Counted from the stretch's first letter, positions 19,327 through 27,998 are shown. The stretch is 64,000 nt of DNA from Mucilaginibacter rubeus (GCF_003286415.2 NZ_CP043450.1:3906001-3970000), one strand, 5' to 3'. Translations and numbers: made by a program. The notes: generated from the letters alone by a model not told the origin.

Positions 19327-21765
19327 TTAGAAACGATAGCTGATGCCAAGGCGGTAGTTACGTCCCGCTTCGGCCTGCCAGTAGTAATAAGTGGCATAAG
19401 CCGCGCCGCTGTACAGGTATTTGTCAAGCAGATTGTACACGTTAGCGCTTATCTTGATATGATCTTTACCCCAGAACAGGCCGCCATCAAACTTGTAATA
19501 ATCTGGCAATTGCAGCTGGCCGCTGCTGGCGTTCCAGGTCCAGGTGGTACGGTCACCCTGGTAGGTTGCGCCGGCATAAATACCACTGTTTTTCAAGGGG
19601 CCGTTCTGTATGGTATAAGTTAATGACGCATTGATGTTATGTTTGGCATATCCCGGAACTTTGGCACCAACAACAGCCGTAGCAGGCAGGTTAGCCGCGC
19701 CCCCGGTTTTAGAGATCTTTGAATCGGTATAAGCATAGTTGGCTACTAACGAAAGACCACTGAAGATCTGTCCGCGGGTATCAAACTCAATACCCTGGGT
19801 TTTGGTTTGGCCAACATCTATCACAAAACCTTCTGAACCTTTGTTATCAGGGTCGGCGGTAAGGGTGTTGTTTTTAAGGATACGGTAAGCAGATAAAGTA
19901 GTGCTCCAGCTACCATCAAACCAGTCGCGTTTAATACCGGCTTCAAGGTTGTTACCTGTGATAGGTTTTGGCAGGCTACCATCACGGATCAGGGCGCTTT
20001 GCGGCACAAATGATTGGTCATACAGGCCATAAACGGATGTCATTCTGTCGATATTTACACTTACACCAAAACGAGGGGTAAATTTCTTCTGGTTACGGCC
20101 AGCAAGGTAATTGATCTCTTTTACATAAGTATAACGACCCGCAATGGTTACACGCAGTACGTTATCAAAAAAGCCCAGCTCGTCCTGGCCGTACACACCT
20201 GTGTATGATTGGCTTGAAAGGTTGCCCGCGCCACGTTGTGCCAATGGTTTCGACCTGTCAAATACCGGTAAACCTAAAGCAGGCTGATTGTAAACCGGGT
20301 TATTGATATTAAAAGGTTTAGCATCGCTGTCAATAGCTCCGCCTTGCCCCCAATCGGCAATATATTGTTTGTTGCCCAGGTCAAGGCCACCCAATATCCG
20401 GTGACGCACTACGCCGGTTTGTACATCGCCATTTAAAAATACCTGGCCAAATTTCATCACGTTTGATGCATCCCAGATACTAACGCTCCTGATCAGATCG
20501 CCATTGGCTTTTACACTGTTTACCCAGGCCGAGCTTCCCTGCTGCTGGTAGTTAAAATAACCCAGCTGGCCGGTTAATTTCCAGTGCTCATCAATCTGGT
20601 GGTTAAGGTAAATAAAGGCGCTGTTATCTTTAATATAAGTAGGTGCTATACCGGGTTCTGTTATGGTAAAATCACGAGGTTTTATAGCATAGCCCTGGGT
20701 TGCAAAAACATAGTACGAACCAAGGTTTGATAATTTAGCGTGCTGATAGGTATACTCAAAGGTAAGCGAGGTTTTATCATCAACTTTCCAGGTAAGTACA
20801 GGAGCTATGCTGAAACGATCATTAAACTCGTAATTGCGGAACGAGTTTTTGGTTTGATCCATTAAGTTTAAACGATAAGAGAGGCTACCCGATTTAGTGG
20901 CTTTACCATCCAGATCTAAAGTGGCACGATACAAGTCATAGCTGCCCATGGTCATCGTGGCCTCGCCGTTAAAATCACGGCCGGTAGGCTTTTTGGTAAC
21001 TACGTTGTAGATACCGCTTGGCTCGCCATTGCTCATCATAAAGCCGGCCGGACCTTTTACAAATTCAATACGGTCAACAAAGCTCATATCTTCGCTAAGC
21101 GGCCCCCAGTTTGAGGTTACGTTCATGCCATTACGGAATGCTGCTGCACGGCTACCGCGCATATTTACACGGGTGCACAGGTCGCCCCAGTGCTCCAAAC
21201 GGGTTGCACCACTCACGTTACGGGTAACACCATCGCTCATGGAAATCACCTGCTGATCAGACAGCGTTTGAGAGGTAATTACCTGGATGTTTTGAGGAGC
21301 CTCCAGCAAAGGTTCATTTAGGCGGATAGAGTTGGAGGGCACATCAGCTTTATAGCGGCTTTTAGCGCCGGTGATAGCAACCTCTTTTAATAAGCTGGCA
21401 TTTTCTTTCAGCATAAAATCAAGCGTTTGCGTACTGCCGGATGCTACAGTTACAGATTGCTCTTCGGGTGCAAGGCCAACGGCAGATACACGGATAGTGT
21501 AGCTTCCGGGCTTGATTTTACCAATGGCATAACGACCATCGGCATCCGTAAGGGCACCATAAGTTGTGTTTTTTAAGGCAACGGTAATGCCGATTGCAGG
21601 CTGGCCGTCGGCTGTGGTAACCTTACCTTTTATGCTACCGGTTGCACCATCATCAGCCTTAGCTGTGAAAGTTGAAAAAGACAGGATGATTAAGAGAAAG
21701 TAAAAATGTTGAAATAATAGTGAAGTAAAGTTTGACCGTTTACTGCAGAGTAAAACAGATTTCAT
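19327..21765 (-). CDS. TonB-dependent siderophore receptor with N-terminal carboxypeptidase-like domain
   Basis: This protein of about 812 residues has a signal peptide, then a regulatory beta-sandwich (about 40-125, GSIKGKVTTADGQPAIGITV) and a plug (about 140-250, containing PQNIQVITSQTLSDQQ and VDRIEFVKGPAGFM). The 22-strand barrel contains siderophore-receptor motifs (DGSWSTTLSAYRILKNN, VGQTKTQGIEFD) and a terminal Phe. The sequence resembles ferrichrome/coprogen-type receptors rather than SusC. The start is placed at 21765 (MKSVLLC); the frame extends 45 bp further to another Met, but that adds a run poorly suited to a signal peptide. It pairs with the PepSY protein downstream. No Fur-like box could be assigned. 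Confidence 0.9.
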   Translation of the reverse strand: MKSVLLCSKRSNFTSLLFQHFYFLLIILSFSTFTAKADDGATGSIKGKVTTADGQPAIGITVALKNTTYGALTDADGRYAIGKIKPGSYTIRVSAVGLAPEEQSVTVASGSTQTLDFMLKENASLLKEVAITGAKSRYKADVPSNSIRLNEPLLEAPQNIQVITSQTLSDQQVISMSDGVTRNVSGATRLEHWGDLCTRVNMRGSRAAAFRNGMNVTSNWGPLSEDMSFVDRIEFVKGPAGFMMSNGEPSGIYNVVTKKPTGRDFNGEATMTMGSYDLYRATLDLDGKATKSGSLSYRLNLMDQTKNSFRNYEFNDRFSIAPVLTWKVDDKTSLTFEYTYQHAKLSNLGSYYVFATQGYAIKPRDFTITEPGIAPTYIKDNSAFIYLNHQIDEHWKLTGQLGYFNYQQQGSSAWVNSVKANGDLIRSVSIWDASNVMKFGQVFLNGDVQTGVVRHRILGGLDLGNKQYIADWGQGGAIDSDAKPFNINNPVYNQPALGLPVFDRSKPLAQRGAGNLSSQSYTGVYGQDELGFFDNVLRVTIAGRYTYVKEINYLAGRNQKKFTPRFGVSVNIDRMTSVYGLYDQSFVPQSALIRDGSLPKPITGNNLEAGIKRDWFDGSWSTTLSAYRILKNNTLTADPDNKGSEGFVIDVGQTKTQGIEFDTRGQIFSGLSLVANYAYTDSKISKTGGAANLPATAVVGAKVPGYAKHNINASLTYTIQNGPLKNSGIYAGATYQGDRTTWTWNASSGQLQLPDYYKFDGGLFWGKDHIKISANVYNLLDKYLYSGAAYATYYYWQAEAGRNYRLGISYRF

Positions 21766-21974
21766 AATTTTGAGTGAAATGATTAATGGATTAAAAGGAT
21801 CGGTTAACATTAACCCGATGTAAAGTTTGGCGACGGAGCATCGGGATTTTTGTTTTTATAAGAACCTTCAAGGGGGTGCGTTGATGTTCATTGCTAACAG
21901 GATTTAGTGCAAAGAAACAACTTATTTAGAATCAGTCCAAATAAAATTAAGATTACTACTGGTATTAATCAGAT

Positions 21975-22766
21975 TTACAAAGCCTTATGAACAATTTTAC
22001 TTACATGACTTTCGTCTGTTAATCCAAACTCGGCGGCTATTTGTTTAAGATTATACCTACCACTGGCAATTCGCTGTTTAATTAATTCATTGCGATAATC
22101 GCGGATGTAATCGCGTAGCGTAACACCGGTATTCCTTTTAAAATAAGGCCCCATATATTCGCCGGCGATATTGAAGCTGGCAGCCATCACCGGCAGTTTA
22201 AGCAACCTGGGTTCGTAAATGTGTTTATGAATATAGCAAAAGATGGCCTGCATATCTTTACTGCCGTTAGCGGGCTTCTTTAACTCAGGCATATTTCTTT
22301 GCAACACAGCCGATAGCGCAATGATCTGCATCCAAATAAGCTGCTCATTTAAAAACATATCATGCTTTAAAGAAACTATTACATTAAAGATCATCTCAAT
22401 AGTGTGCCTGTCAGCGTTATTTAATGCAAAGCCCGATAAATGGGTTTCCCTGCTTTTGATGAGGTATTCAAGGTTTTGGACACCATGGCTGGTCTTGTCG
22501 CCCGCCTGATGAATATACAGATCGGTAAATTTCAGGTAGATAAACCGGGTGGTCTCTTCTATCTCAAAATAATGAGATTCTTCCGGCCCCAGTAAAAACA
22601 CATCCCCGGCATTGTAACTAACAGTTAAGCTGTTTATGATGTGCGAACCTGTCCCCTTTTTGATATAGATCAATTCATAATGGTTATGATTATGTTCGGG
22701 ATGAGACCATTTTTCCGTTTCAAAATCAGAAATCAGCACAGGTTCAAATTGCCGGTAACGTTCCAT
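21975..22766 (-). CDS. AraC-family transcriptional regulator
   Basis: This regulator of about 263 residues has an N-terminal cupin-like ligand-binding half (HPEHNHNHYELIYIKKGTG, then YNAGDVFLLGPEESHYF) and a C-terminal double helix-turn-helix (about 165-260, ending in LKQIAAEFGLTDESHVSKIVHKA). The usual FSSQSYF-type second recognition helix is altered to ESHVSKIV. The start at 22766 (MERYRQFEP) is preferred; an in-frame Met 24 bp upstream is possible. It is divergent from the PRISE-like reductase at 22864, with a palindrome in between, so it may control that gene. It also lies 209 bp upstream of the siderophore receptor on the same strand and could respond to iron or siderophore. Confidence 0.85.
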   Translation of the reverse strand: MERYRQFEPVLISDFETEKWSHPEHNHNHYELIYIKKGTGSHIINSLTVSYNAGDVFLLGPEESHYFEIEETTRFIYLKFTDLYIHQAGDKTSHGVQNLEYLIKSRETHLSGFALNNADRHTIEMIFNVIVSLKHDMFLNEQLIWMQIIALSAVLQRNMPELKKPANGSKDMQAIFCYIHKHIYEPRLLKLPVMAASFNIAGEYMGPYFKRNTGVTLRDYIRDYRNELIKQRIASGRYNLKQIAAEFGLTDESHVSKIVHKAL

Positions 22767-22834
22767 AGCGGAAATATACCATATTATCACAGATAATTAC
22801 AATTTCGACTTACAGCTTTTACCCAATTTTGATC

Positions 22835-22848
22835 AACAAATATTTGTT
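22835..22848. promoter_or_regulatory. Palindromic operator candidate between divergent araC-type and reductase genes
   Basis: AACAAATATTTGTT is a perfect 14-bp palindrome framed by GAT and ATC, ending 15 bp before the reductase start. This is a good place for a repressor site, although AraC proteins more often use direct repeats. Confidence 0.4.
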
Positions 22849-22863
22849 ATCAAACACAAAAAA

Positions 22864-23922
22864 ATGGAAACTATAAAAAACACAGCGCTTGTTGTTGGTG
22901 CCAACGGGGTGATAGGTACTAATTTGATAAATTACCTTGAAGGACTTAATAATTGGAACATTATAGCGCTATCCCGCCGCGGCGGCTCAAACAACGGGAA
23001 TATCCGCTACATAGCCGTGGATTTGCTGGATGAAAACGACTATAAGCAAAAACTAAGTGTATTAACTGACGTTACACACATATTTTACGCCGCCTATCAA
23101 GACAAACCCACATGGGCCGAACTGGTACAACCCAACCTTGCTATGCTAATGAATGTTGTTTTAGCAATTGAGCCCATTGCCTACAATTTGCAGCACATCA
23201 GTCTTATGCAAGGATACAAGGTATATGGCGCGCACCTTGGCCCATTTAAAACACCTGCAAAGGAAAGTGATGCAGGACACATGCCGCCCGAATTTAATGT
23301 AGATCAGCAAATTTTTCTGGAGAAACAGCAGCAAGGTAAAAAATGGTCGTGGTCGGCCATTCGCCCATCAGTGGTCGGCGGTACTGCTATAGGTAACCCT
23401 ATGAACCTGGCTCTGGTGATTGCGCTATACGCGACAATTTCAAAAGAACTTGGCCTACCTCTTCGTTTTCCGGGTAAACTGGGCGCTTATGATAAATTGT
23501 TGGAAATGACAGATGCCACCTTATTAGCTAAGGCTACTGTGTGGGCTGCCACTACTCAAGCCGCAGCAAACCAGGCTTTTAATATCAACAATGGCGATTT
23601 ATTTAGATGGACTGAGCTTTGGCCTAAAATTGCGGCTTACTTTAAAATGGAAACAGCACCGCCACTTCAAATGCCACTGCAAACTATTATGGCCGATAAA
23701 GAACCGCAATGGGAAGCTATTCGCGAAAAATACACCCTTGCACCGCATAGTTACCGCCAGCTGTCATCATGGGCGTTCGGCGAATTTGTATTTTCATGGG
23801 ATTATGATTTTTTTGCCGATGGCACCAAGGCAAGGCGCATGGGCTTTCATGAATTTATTGATACCGAACAGATGTTCTATAACCTGTTTAACGAACTCCG
23901 GGTAGAAAAGATTATACCCTGA
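22864..23922 (+). CDS. PRISE-like short-chain reductase (progesterone 5-beta-reductase/iridoid synthase superfamily)
   Basis: This 352-residue cytosolic NAD(P)-binding protein has its Rossmann glycine motif GANGVIG at residues 12-18. Family landmarks are visible: HISLMQGYKVYGAHLGP (about 111-127, containing the conserved Lys119), WSWSAIRPSVVGG (about 161-173), and a late NINNGDLFRW segment. PRISE enzymes reduce enone carbon-carbon double bonds. The motif that carries the catalytic tyrosine in the family (N-F-Y-Y-D) reads EFNVDQ here (143-148), with no tyrosine. It may therefore be catalytically altered or belong to a divergent branch. It is a single gene with its own promoter region. Confidence 0.75.
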   Translation: METIKNTALVVGANGVIGTNLINYLEGLNNWNIIALSRRGGSNNGNIRYIAVDLLDENDYKQKLSVLTDVTHIFYAAYQDKPTWAELVQPNLAMLMNVVLAIEPIAYNLQHISLMQGYKVYGAHLGPFKTPAKESDAGHMPPEFNVDQQIFLEKQQQGKKWSWSAIRPSVVGGTAIGNPMNLALVIALYATISKELGLPLRFPGKLGAYDKLLEMTDATLLAKATVWAATTQAAANQAFNINNGDLFRWTELWPKIAAYFKMETAPPLQMPLQTIMADKEPQWEAIREKYTLAPHSYRQLSSWAFGEFVFSWDYDFFADGTKARRMGFHEFIDTEQMFYNLFNELRVEKIIP

Positions 23923-24003
23923 ACCATCATGCCCCGGTATTTTAAAGAAATAGCTTCTGCCAGAGCAATAGTATGCTATGAGAGGTAAAAAAATGAAAAT
24001 AAG

Positions 24004-24052
24004 TTTGCGTAACTCACAAGTTACATATAAATTTGAGTAACCTAAAAGTTAC
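24004..24052 (+). promoter_or_regulatory. Promoter with two GTAAC-N6-GTTAC operators for the SRPBCC-ArsR operon
   Basis: TTTG at 24004-24007 and TAAATTTG at 24028-24035 are separated by 20 nt, a textbook Bacteroidetes promoter. Two inverted repeats GTAAC-N6-GTTAC lie at 24009-24024 (between the boxes) and 24037-24052 (just after the -7 box), 28 bp centre to centre. Binding there would block RNA polymerase, as expected for autorepression by the ArsR protein encoded in the same operon. Confidence 0.75.
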
Positions 24053-24057
24053 CTATT

Positions 24058-24507
24058 ATGGCAAAAATCATTCAACACCAATTATTCTACCCTCACCCAC
24101 CTGAGGTGGTTTGGGAGTACATTACAAACCAGGAGCTGATAAGCCAGTGGCTAATGCCCGGCGATCTGAAGCCTGTATTAGGTCATGAATTTCAATTGAG
24201 GGCCAAACCCATGCCTGAAATGGATTTTGACGGAATTTTTTATTGCAAGATCCTGGAAGTTATCCCACACAAAAAACTTTCGTATTCATGGAAATTTGGC
24301 CCCGGCAATGGCGAACTGTGCGACTCGACAGTGAACTGGACGCTTACTGAAAAAGATAATGGTACCGAACTTTTGCTGGTACACCGTGACTTTGCCGGCG
24401 CAGTAAGTCCGTTGATACTTACTTCCATGGAAAAAGGCTGGTTAAGCAATATGCATAAAATACTGAATGCTATAAACGCTGAAAAAGATGGAGCAGCACA
24501 GGCTTGA
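24058..24507 (+). CDS. SRPBCC (AHSA1-like) domain protein
   Basis: This 149-residue protein consists of a single START/Bet v1-like domain with the AHSA1 signature: HPPEVVWEYITNQELISQW near the N-terminus and a C-terminal helix GWLSNMHKILNAI. Proteins of this family have a hydrophobic pocket for small ligands. It is the first gene of a three-gene operon whose ArsR gene overlaps its last 20 bases, so translation is coupled. The pairing of SRPBCC proteins with ArsR regulators is very common, but the ligand is generally unknown. It begins 6 bp after the downstream operator. Confidence 0.85.
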   Translation: MAKIIQHQLFYPHPPEVVWEYITNQELISQWLMPGDLKPVLGHEFQLRAKPMPEMDFDGIFYCKILEVIPHKKLSYSWKFGPGNGELCDSTVNWTLTEKDNGTELLLVHRDFAGAVSPLILTSMEKGWLSNMHKILNAINAEKDGAAQA

Positions 24508-24814
24508 TGTATTCCAGGTAATTGCAGACCCCAGCAGAAGACAAATATTGCACCTGCTTTCAAAAGACAGCCGCACAATTAACTCGCTGGCCGAAAATTT
24601 TGATATGAGCCGTCCCGCTGTTTCAAAGCACATCAAAGTGCTTTACCATGCCGGCTTTATTGAAATTCAGGACATTGGCCGGGAAAGACATTGTATTTTA
24701 AAACAAGATGGCTTTAAAGAACTTAATGAGTGGCTTGCTTACTATGATAAGTTCTGGGGCGATAAACTGGATAAGCTGGGAGCATTAATGAACGATAATT
24801 TAAATAAGAAATGA
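24488..24814 (+). CDS. ArsR-family winged-helix repressor
   Basis: This 108-residue protein is almost entirely one winged helix: DPSRRQILHLLSK (about 13-25), then the recognition-helix region NMSRPAVSKHIKVLYHAGF and the wing GRERHCILKQDGF. No metal-binding cysteine motif of the arsenic/cadmium sensors is present, which fits the SRPBCC-associated ArsR group. The ATG lies inside the end of the preceding gene, and its stop overlaps the start of the next (ATGA). It probably represses its own operon through the two GTAAC-N6-GTTAC sites at 24009-24052; that is inferred from position and symmetry. Confidence 0.9.
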   Translation: MEQHRLDVFQVIADPSRRQILHLLSKDSRTINSLAENFDMSRPAVSKHIKVLYHAGFIEIQDIGRERHCILKQDGFKELNEWLAYYDKFWGDKLDKLGALMNDNLNKK

Positions 24815-25260
24815 AAGATCAGGATTTAACTGTAACTATAGCGGTAGACAAATCGCCGAAAGAGGCATTTGACGCTATCAATAACGTTCGCGGATGGTGG
24901 TCGGAAGAAGTTAAAGGCGGTACGGAAAACCTCAACGATGAGTTTACCTATAAAGCCCGTGACCTCCATCGCTGCACCATGAAGCTCATAGAAGTTGTCC
25001 CCAACCAAAAAGTAGTTTGGCTTGTGCTGGACAACTATTTCAGCTTCACCAAAGATCAAACCGAATGGAAAGGCACAAAAGTAATTTTTGAAATTTCTGA
25101 AAAGGACGGCAAAACGCAAATCCAATTCACGCATCAGGGTTTAGTCCCTCAACATGAGTGCTATGAGGTTTGTTCAGACGCATGGACTGGTTACATTACA
25201 GGCAGCCTGTATAACCTGATCACCACCGGCAAGGGCGAACCCAATCCAAAAGAAAGTTAG
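24811..25260 (+). CDS. SRPBCC (AHSA1-like) domain protein, second copy in operon
   Basis: This 149-residue protein has the same fold as the first gene of the operon but is clearly divergent from it. Motifs include DKSPKEAFDAINNVRGWWSE near the N-terminus, the strand TQIQFTHQGLVPQHECYE, and a closing helix AWTGYITGSLYNLITTG. The WW-S/T-E and H-x-G-L-V-P features are typical of the AHSA1-like proteins found next to ArsR regulators. Its start overlaps the ArsR stop by 4 bp. The operon is closed by the palindrome at 25280-25312. Confidence 0.85.
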   Translation: MKDQDLTVTIAVDKSPKEAFDAINNVRGWWSEEVKGGTENLNDEFTYKARDLHRCTMKLIEVVPNQKVVWLVLDNYFSFTKDQTEWKGTKVIFEISEKDGKTQIQFTHQGLVPQHECYEVCSDAWTGYITGSLYNLITTGKGEPNPKES

Positions 25261-25279
25261 TTACTATATCGGATAATCC

Positions 25280-25312
25280 AGACTTCCGAAGTTTTAAAAA
25301 CTTCGGAAGTCT
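25280..25312. repeat. 33-bp palindrome, likely terminator (family A, copy 2)
   Basis: The arms AGACTTCCGAAGTTTT and AAAACTTCGGAAGTCT form a perfect stem 20 bp after the operon. It matches the palindrome at 17928-17960 except for one base per arm, and these two changes are compensatory. Confidence 0.8.
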
Positions 25313-25396
25313 TCTTATGGGCGATTGATCAGAAACGGCACCTGTATTTACCCGGTCAATTCATTTATATGTTATCTTTAGGCTAAAACATATAAC

Positions 25397-25897
25397 ATGA
25401 AAAAGTTTCTGCTCCTCGGGCTGTTTTGTGTAGCCTTTTTACTGGGCTATAGTTTCAATCGTTTAACCAATCCCGTAAACAAAGGCCCGCGGGTAACGGG
25501 CCTCGGCGGCATTTTCTTTAAGGCCAAAGATCCCAAGGGCTTGGAAGCCTGGTACAGCAAGAACCTCGGAATCCGGGTTGGCGATTACGGTGCAAATTTT
25601 GAATGGCACCAGGGCATGGACAGCACAAAAAAGGGATTTACTGTATGGGCGCCATTTAAGGAAACCACCAAATATTTTCAGCCTTCTGAAAAGCAATTCA
25701 TGATCAATTACCGTGTAGAAGGCTTAACCCAACTTTTAGCCCAAATGAAAGCGGCAGGTATCCTACCGACCGACAGCGTAGAAAAAACAAGCTATGGTGA
25801 TTTTGTACACCTGATGGACCCCGAGGGCAATAAAATTGAACTATGGGAACCCAATGATGTAGGGTATGCAAAAATGGGTTCTAACACCACCAAATAA
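25397..25897 (+). CDS. Membrane-anchored or secreted VOC (glyoxalase/bleomycin-resistance fold) protein
   Basis: This 166-residue protein begins with a hydrophobic segment (about 3-20) that acts as a signal or anchor. A VOC module follows (about 34-160: GGIFFKAKDPKGLEAWYSKNLGI at the first strand-helix, and DFVHLMDPEGNKIELWEP at the end). VOC proteins are usually cytosolic; export is the odd feature here. The first metal-ligand position seems to be Phe or Lys rather than His, while Glu in IELWEP is kept, so metal binding is uncertain. It lies 18 bp before the FAD oxidoreductase gene and is probably co-transcribed with it. The substrate is unknown. Confidence 0.75.
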   Translation: MKKFLLLGLFCVAFLLGYSFNRLTNPVNKGPRVTGLGGIFFKAKDPKGLEAWYSKNLGIRVGDYGANFEWHQGMDSTKKGFTVWAPFKETTKYFQPSEKQFMINYRVEGLTQLLAQMKAAGILPTDSVEKTSYGDFVHLMDPEGNKIELWEPNDVGYAKMGSNTTK

Positions 25898-25915
25898 AAC
25901 CCGCCAAACACTACC

Positions 25916-27931
25916 ATGAAAAACCTGTTCAAAACCACCTGGCTTTGCCTGCCCATATTGTTCATAACAGTTAACACCTCCATAGCATCGACATCTGTAC
26001 TTAACACCGAGGTATGCATTTATGGCGGAACTTCTGCCGGAGTTATAGCCGCTTATACCGCTAAAAAGATGGGGAAACAAGTGCTGCTGATTGAGCCAGG
26101 GCTACACCTGGGCGGCATGTCAAGCGGAGGCCTCGGGTTTACCGATATTGGGAATAAATATGTGGTGACCGGCCTGGCTCGCGATTTTTATCGCCGGATT
26201 GGGGCCAATTACGGCAGGTTTGAGCAATGGATATTTGAGCCTAAAGTGGCCGAAAAAATATTTGATGATTATGTAAACCGCGCCGGTTTCAAAGTTTTAA
26301 AAAGCACCCGCATTGTATCGGCACAAAAACAAGGCAGCAAGATCATTAGTATTACCACTGAAGACTCTGTACATCCCGGCAAAATATCCTACCGCACCAT
26401 TAAAGCAACTATGTTTATCGACTGCTCCTATGAGGGCGACCTGATGGCGAGGGCCGGCGTATCCTATTCTGCCGGTCGCGAGGCCAATAGTGAGTATAAC
26501 GAAACCATCGACGGCGTCCAGGTAATGGAAGGCCATCAAATGCCCGACGGAATTGATCCATATAAGACACCAGGCGATGCTAACAGTGGTCTGTTATGGG
26601 GCATCAACCAGGGTGACGTACGTCCCAGTGGCAGCGGTGACAAAAAAATCCAGGCCTATAACTATCGTATAACCTTAACCAACGTTCCCGAAAACAGGAT
26701 CCCCATAACCAGGCCGGACAATTATGCCCCCGAACGGTACGAGCTGCTGAAGCGGTTAAAGCAATTGAAACCCTGGAAATCATTTACCGATATCCTCTTT
26801 TTGAGCAACATGCCTAACGGAAAAACAGATATCAATAATCTGGGCGGTTTTTCTACCGATATGATCGGGATGAACTGGGATTATCCTGATGCTGACTATG
26901 CTAAACGTGCGCAGATCATCAAAGCACATGAGGATTACACCAAAGGTTTACTCTACTTTGTTGGCCACGATGCTTCTGTACCCGAACAGGTGAGGGAGCA
27001 GATGCTGCAATGGGGCTATCCTAAAGATGAGTTTACAGATCATCAACACTTTAGTCCTCAACTTTACATTCGCGAGGCCCGCCGAATGAAGGGAGAACTG
27101 ATCATGACCCAGCACCACTGCCAGGGTCGGGAAACCGTAACAGACGGCGTGGGCATGGCCGCCTATACCATGGATTCGCACAATTGCGACCGCCAGGTTA
27201 TCAACGGCATGGCAAAAAATGAAGGCAACGTAGAAGTAGGTGGCTTCGGCCCCTACCCGGTATCTTACCGTGCCATTACTCCTAAAAAGGCGGAGGCAAC
27301 TAACCTCCTGGTACCGGTTTGCCTGTCAGCAACCCATATCGCATATGGCTCTATCCGCATGGAACCCGTTTTCATGGTACTCGGACAGTCGGCCGCGGTT
27401 GCCGCTTGTATAGCTATAGACAAAGGTAAAACTGTACAACAGCTTGATGCAGGGTTGATCCGTCAGCAATTGCGTGATAACCCACTTGCTGATGGCAGCA
27501 TACCCGAAGTTTTGGTTGATAATGACGACACCACGCACTGCCAGATTACAGGCAACTGGCAAAAAGAAAAATCAGGAGGTTATGGCCCGTCATATTTGCT
27601 CGATACCCTGAATTCCGGCGAAGGCAAATCGATAAAATACCTACCCGAAATAAAGGCGAGTGGAAGCTACAGCGTTTATGCCTATTTCCCAAAAGTCAAG
27701 AAAGCGTCGACTAAAACGATGATTAAGATTTTTGATGGTAAACAGCTGAATGAAAAAACGATCAACGTGGCCTCTCTTGAAGTTGCCGGGCAAACCTCGG
27801 GCGAATGGATTGCACTGGGCAGCTTTACTCTATCCAAAGGACAACAACCTTATGTAGAAATCAGCACTAAGGACGCTAACGGAGCTACTGCCGCAGATGC
27901 TATTCTATTCGTGCCGCAAAAAAAGCTTTAG
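25916..27931 (+). CDS. Secreted FAD-dependent oxidoreductase with C-terminal golvesin/xanthan-lyase-like domain
   Basis: This 671-residue protein has a signal peptide (about 1-25) followed by a dinucleotide-binding motif of the FAD_oxidored family (YGGTSAGVIAAY, about 36-47, with an acidic residue near 60 after LLIE) and the LGGMSSGGLG segment. The family-typical RREARRMKGE-like region (here YIREARRMKGELIMTQ) and a C-terminal FAD contact (YGSIRMEPVFMVLGQSAAVAA) are also present. The last 130 residues (about 540-671) resemble the golvesin/xanthan-lyase carbohydrate-binding-like domain. Such proteins occur in Bacteroidetes polysaccharide loci and have no assigned reaction. The gene is in one unit with the VOC protein and closes with a terminator at 27967. 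Confidence 0.85.
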   Translation: MKNLFKTTWLCLPILFITVNTSIASTSVLNTEVCIYGGTSAGVIAAYTAKKMGKQVLLIEPGLHLGGMSSGGLGFTDIGNKYVVTGLARDFYRRIGANYGRFEQWIFEPKVAEKIFDDYVNRAGFKVLKSTRIVSAQKQGSKIISITTEDSVHPGKISYRTIKATMFIDCSYEGDLMARAGVSYSAGREANSEYNETIDGVQVMEGHQMPDGIDPYKTPGDANSGLLWGINQGDVRPSGSGDKKIQAYNYRITLTNVPENRIPITRPDNYAPERYELLKRLKQLKPWKSFTDILFLSNMPNGKTDINNLGGFSTDMIGMNWDYPDADYAKRAQIIKAHEDYTKGLLYFVGHDASVPEQVREQMLQWGYPKDEFTDHQHFSPQLYIREARRMKGELIMTQHHCQGRETVTDGVGMAAYTMDSHNCDRQVINGMAKNEGNVEVGGFGPYPVSYRAITPKKAEATNLLVPVCLSATHIAYGSIRMEPVFMVLGQSAAVAACIAIDKGKTVQQLDAGLIRQQLRDNPLADGSIPEVLVDNDDTTHCQITGNWQKEKSGGYGPSYLLDTLNSGEGKSIKYLPEIKASGSYSVYAYFPKVKKASTKTMIKIFDGKQLNEKTINVASLEVAGQTSGEWIALGSFTLSKGQQPYVEISTKDANGATAADAILFVPQKKL

Positions 27932-27966
27932 TTAGCTGACAACAACTTGTCCTCAAAAACAAAAAA

Positions 27967-27998
27967 GCACCCAGATCATGCATATGTAGTCTGGGTGC
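27967..27998 (-). terminator. Intrinsic terminator between convergent genes, strongest for the M16 peptidase
   Basis: GCACCCAGA (27967-27975) pairs with TCTGGGTGC (27990-27998). On the minus strand the stem is followed by a run of T residues (the A tract at about 27959-27966 on the plus strand), which fits termination of the gene at 28048. On the plus strand it is followed by AGTTTT and may also act for the oxidoreductase. Confidence 0.75.

Noticed and set aside
25366-25398. Inverted ATGTTAT/ATAACAT arms before the VOC gene
   Set aside because: They are AT-rich and short, and one arm overlaps the start codon; too weak to call an operator.
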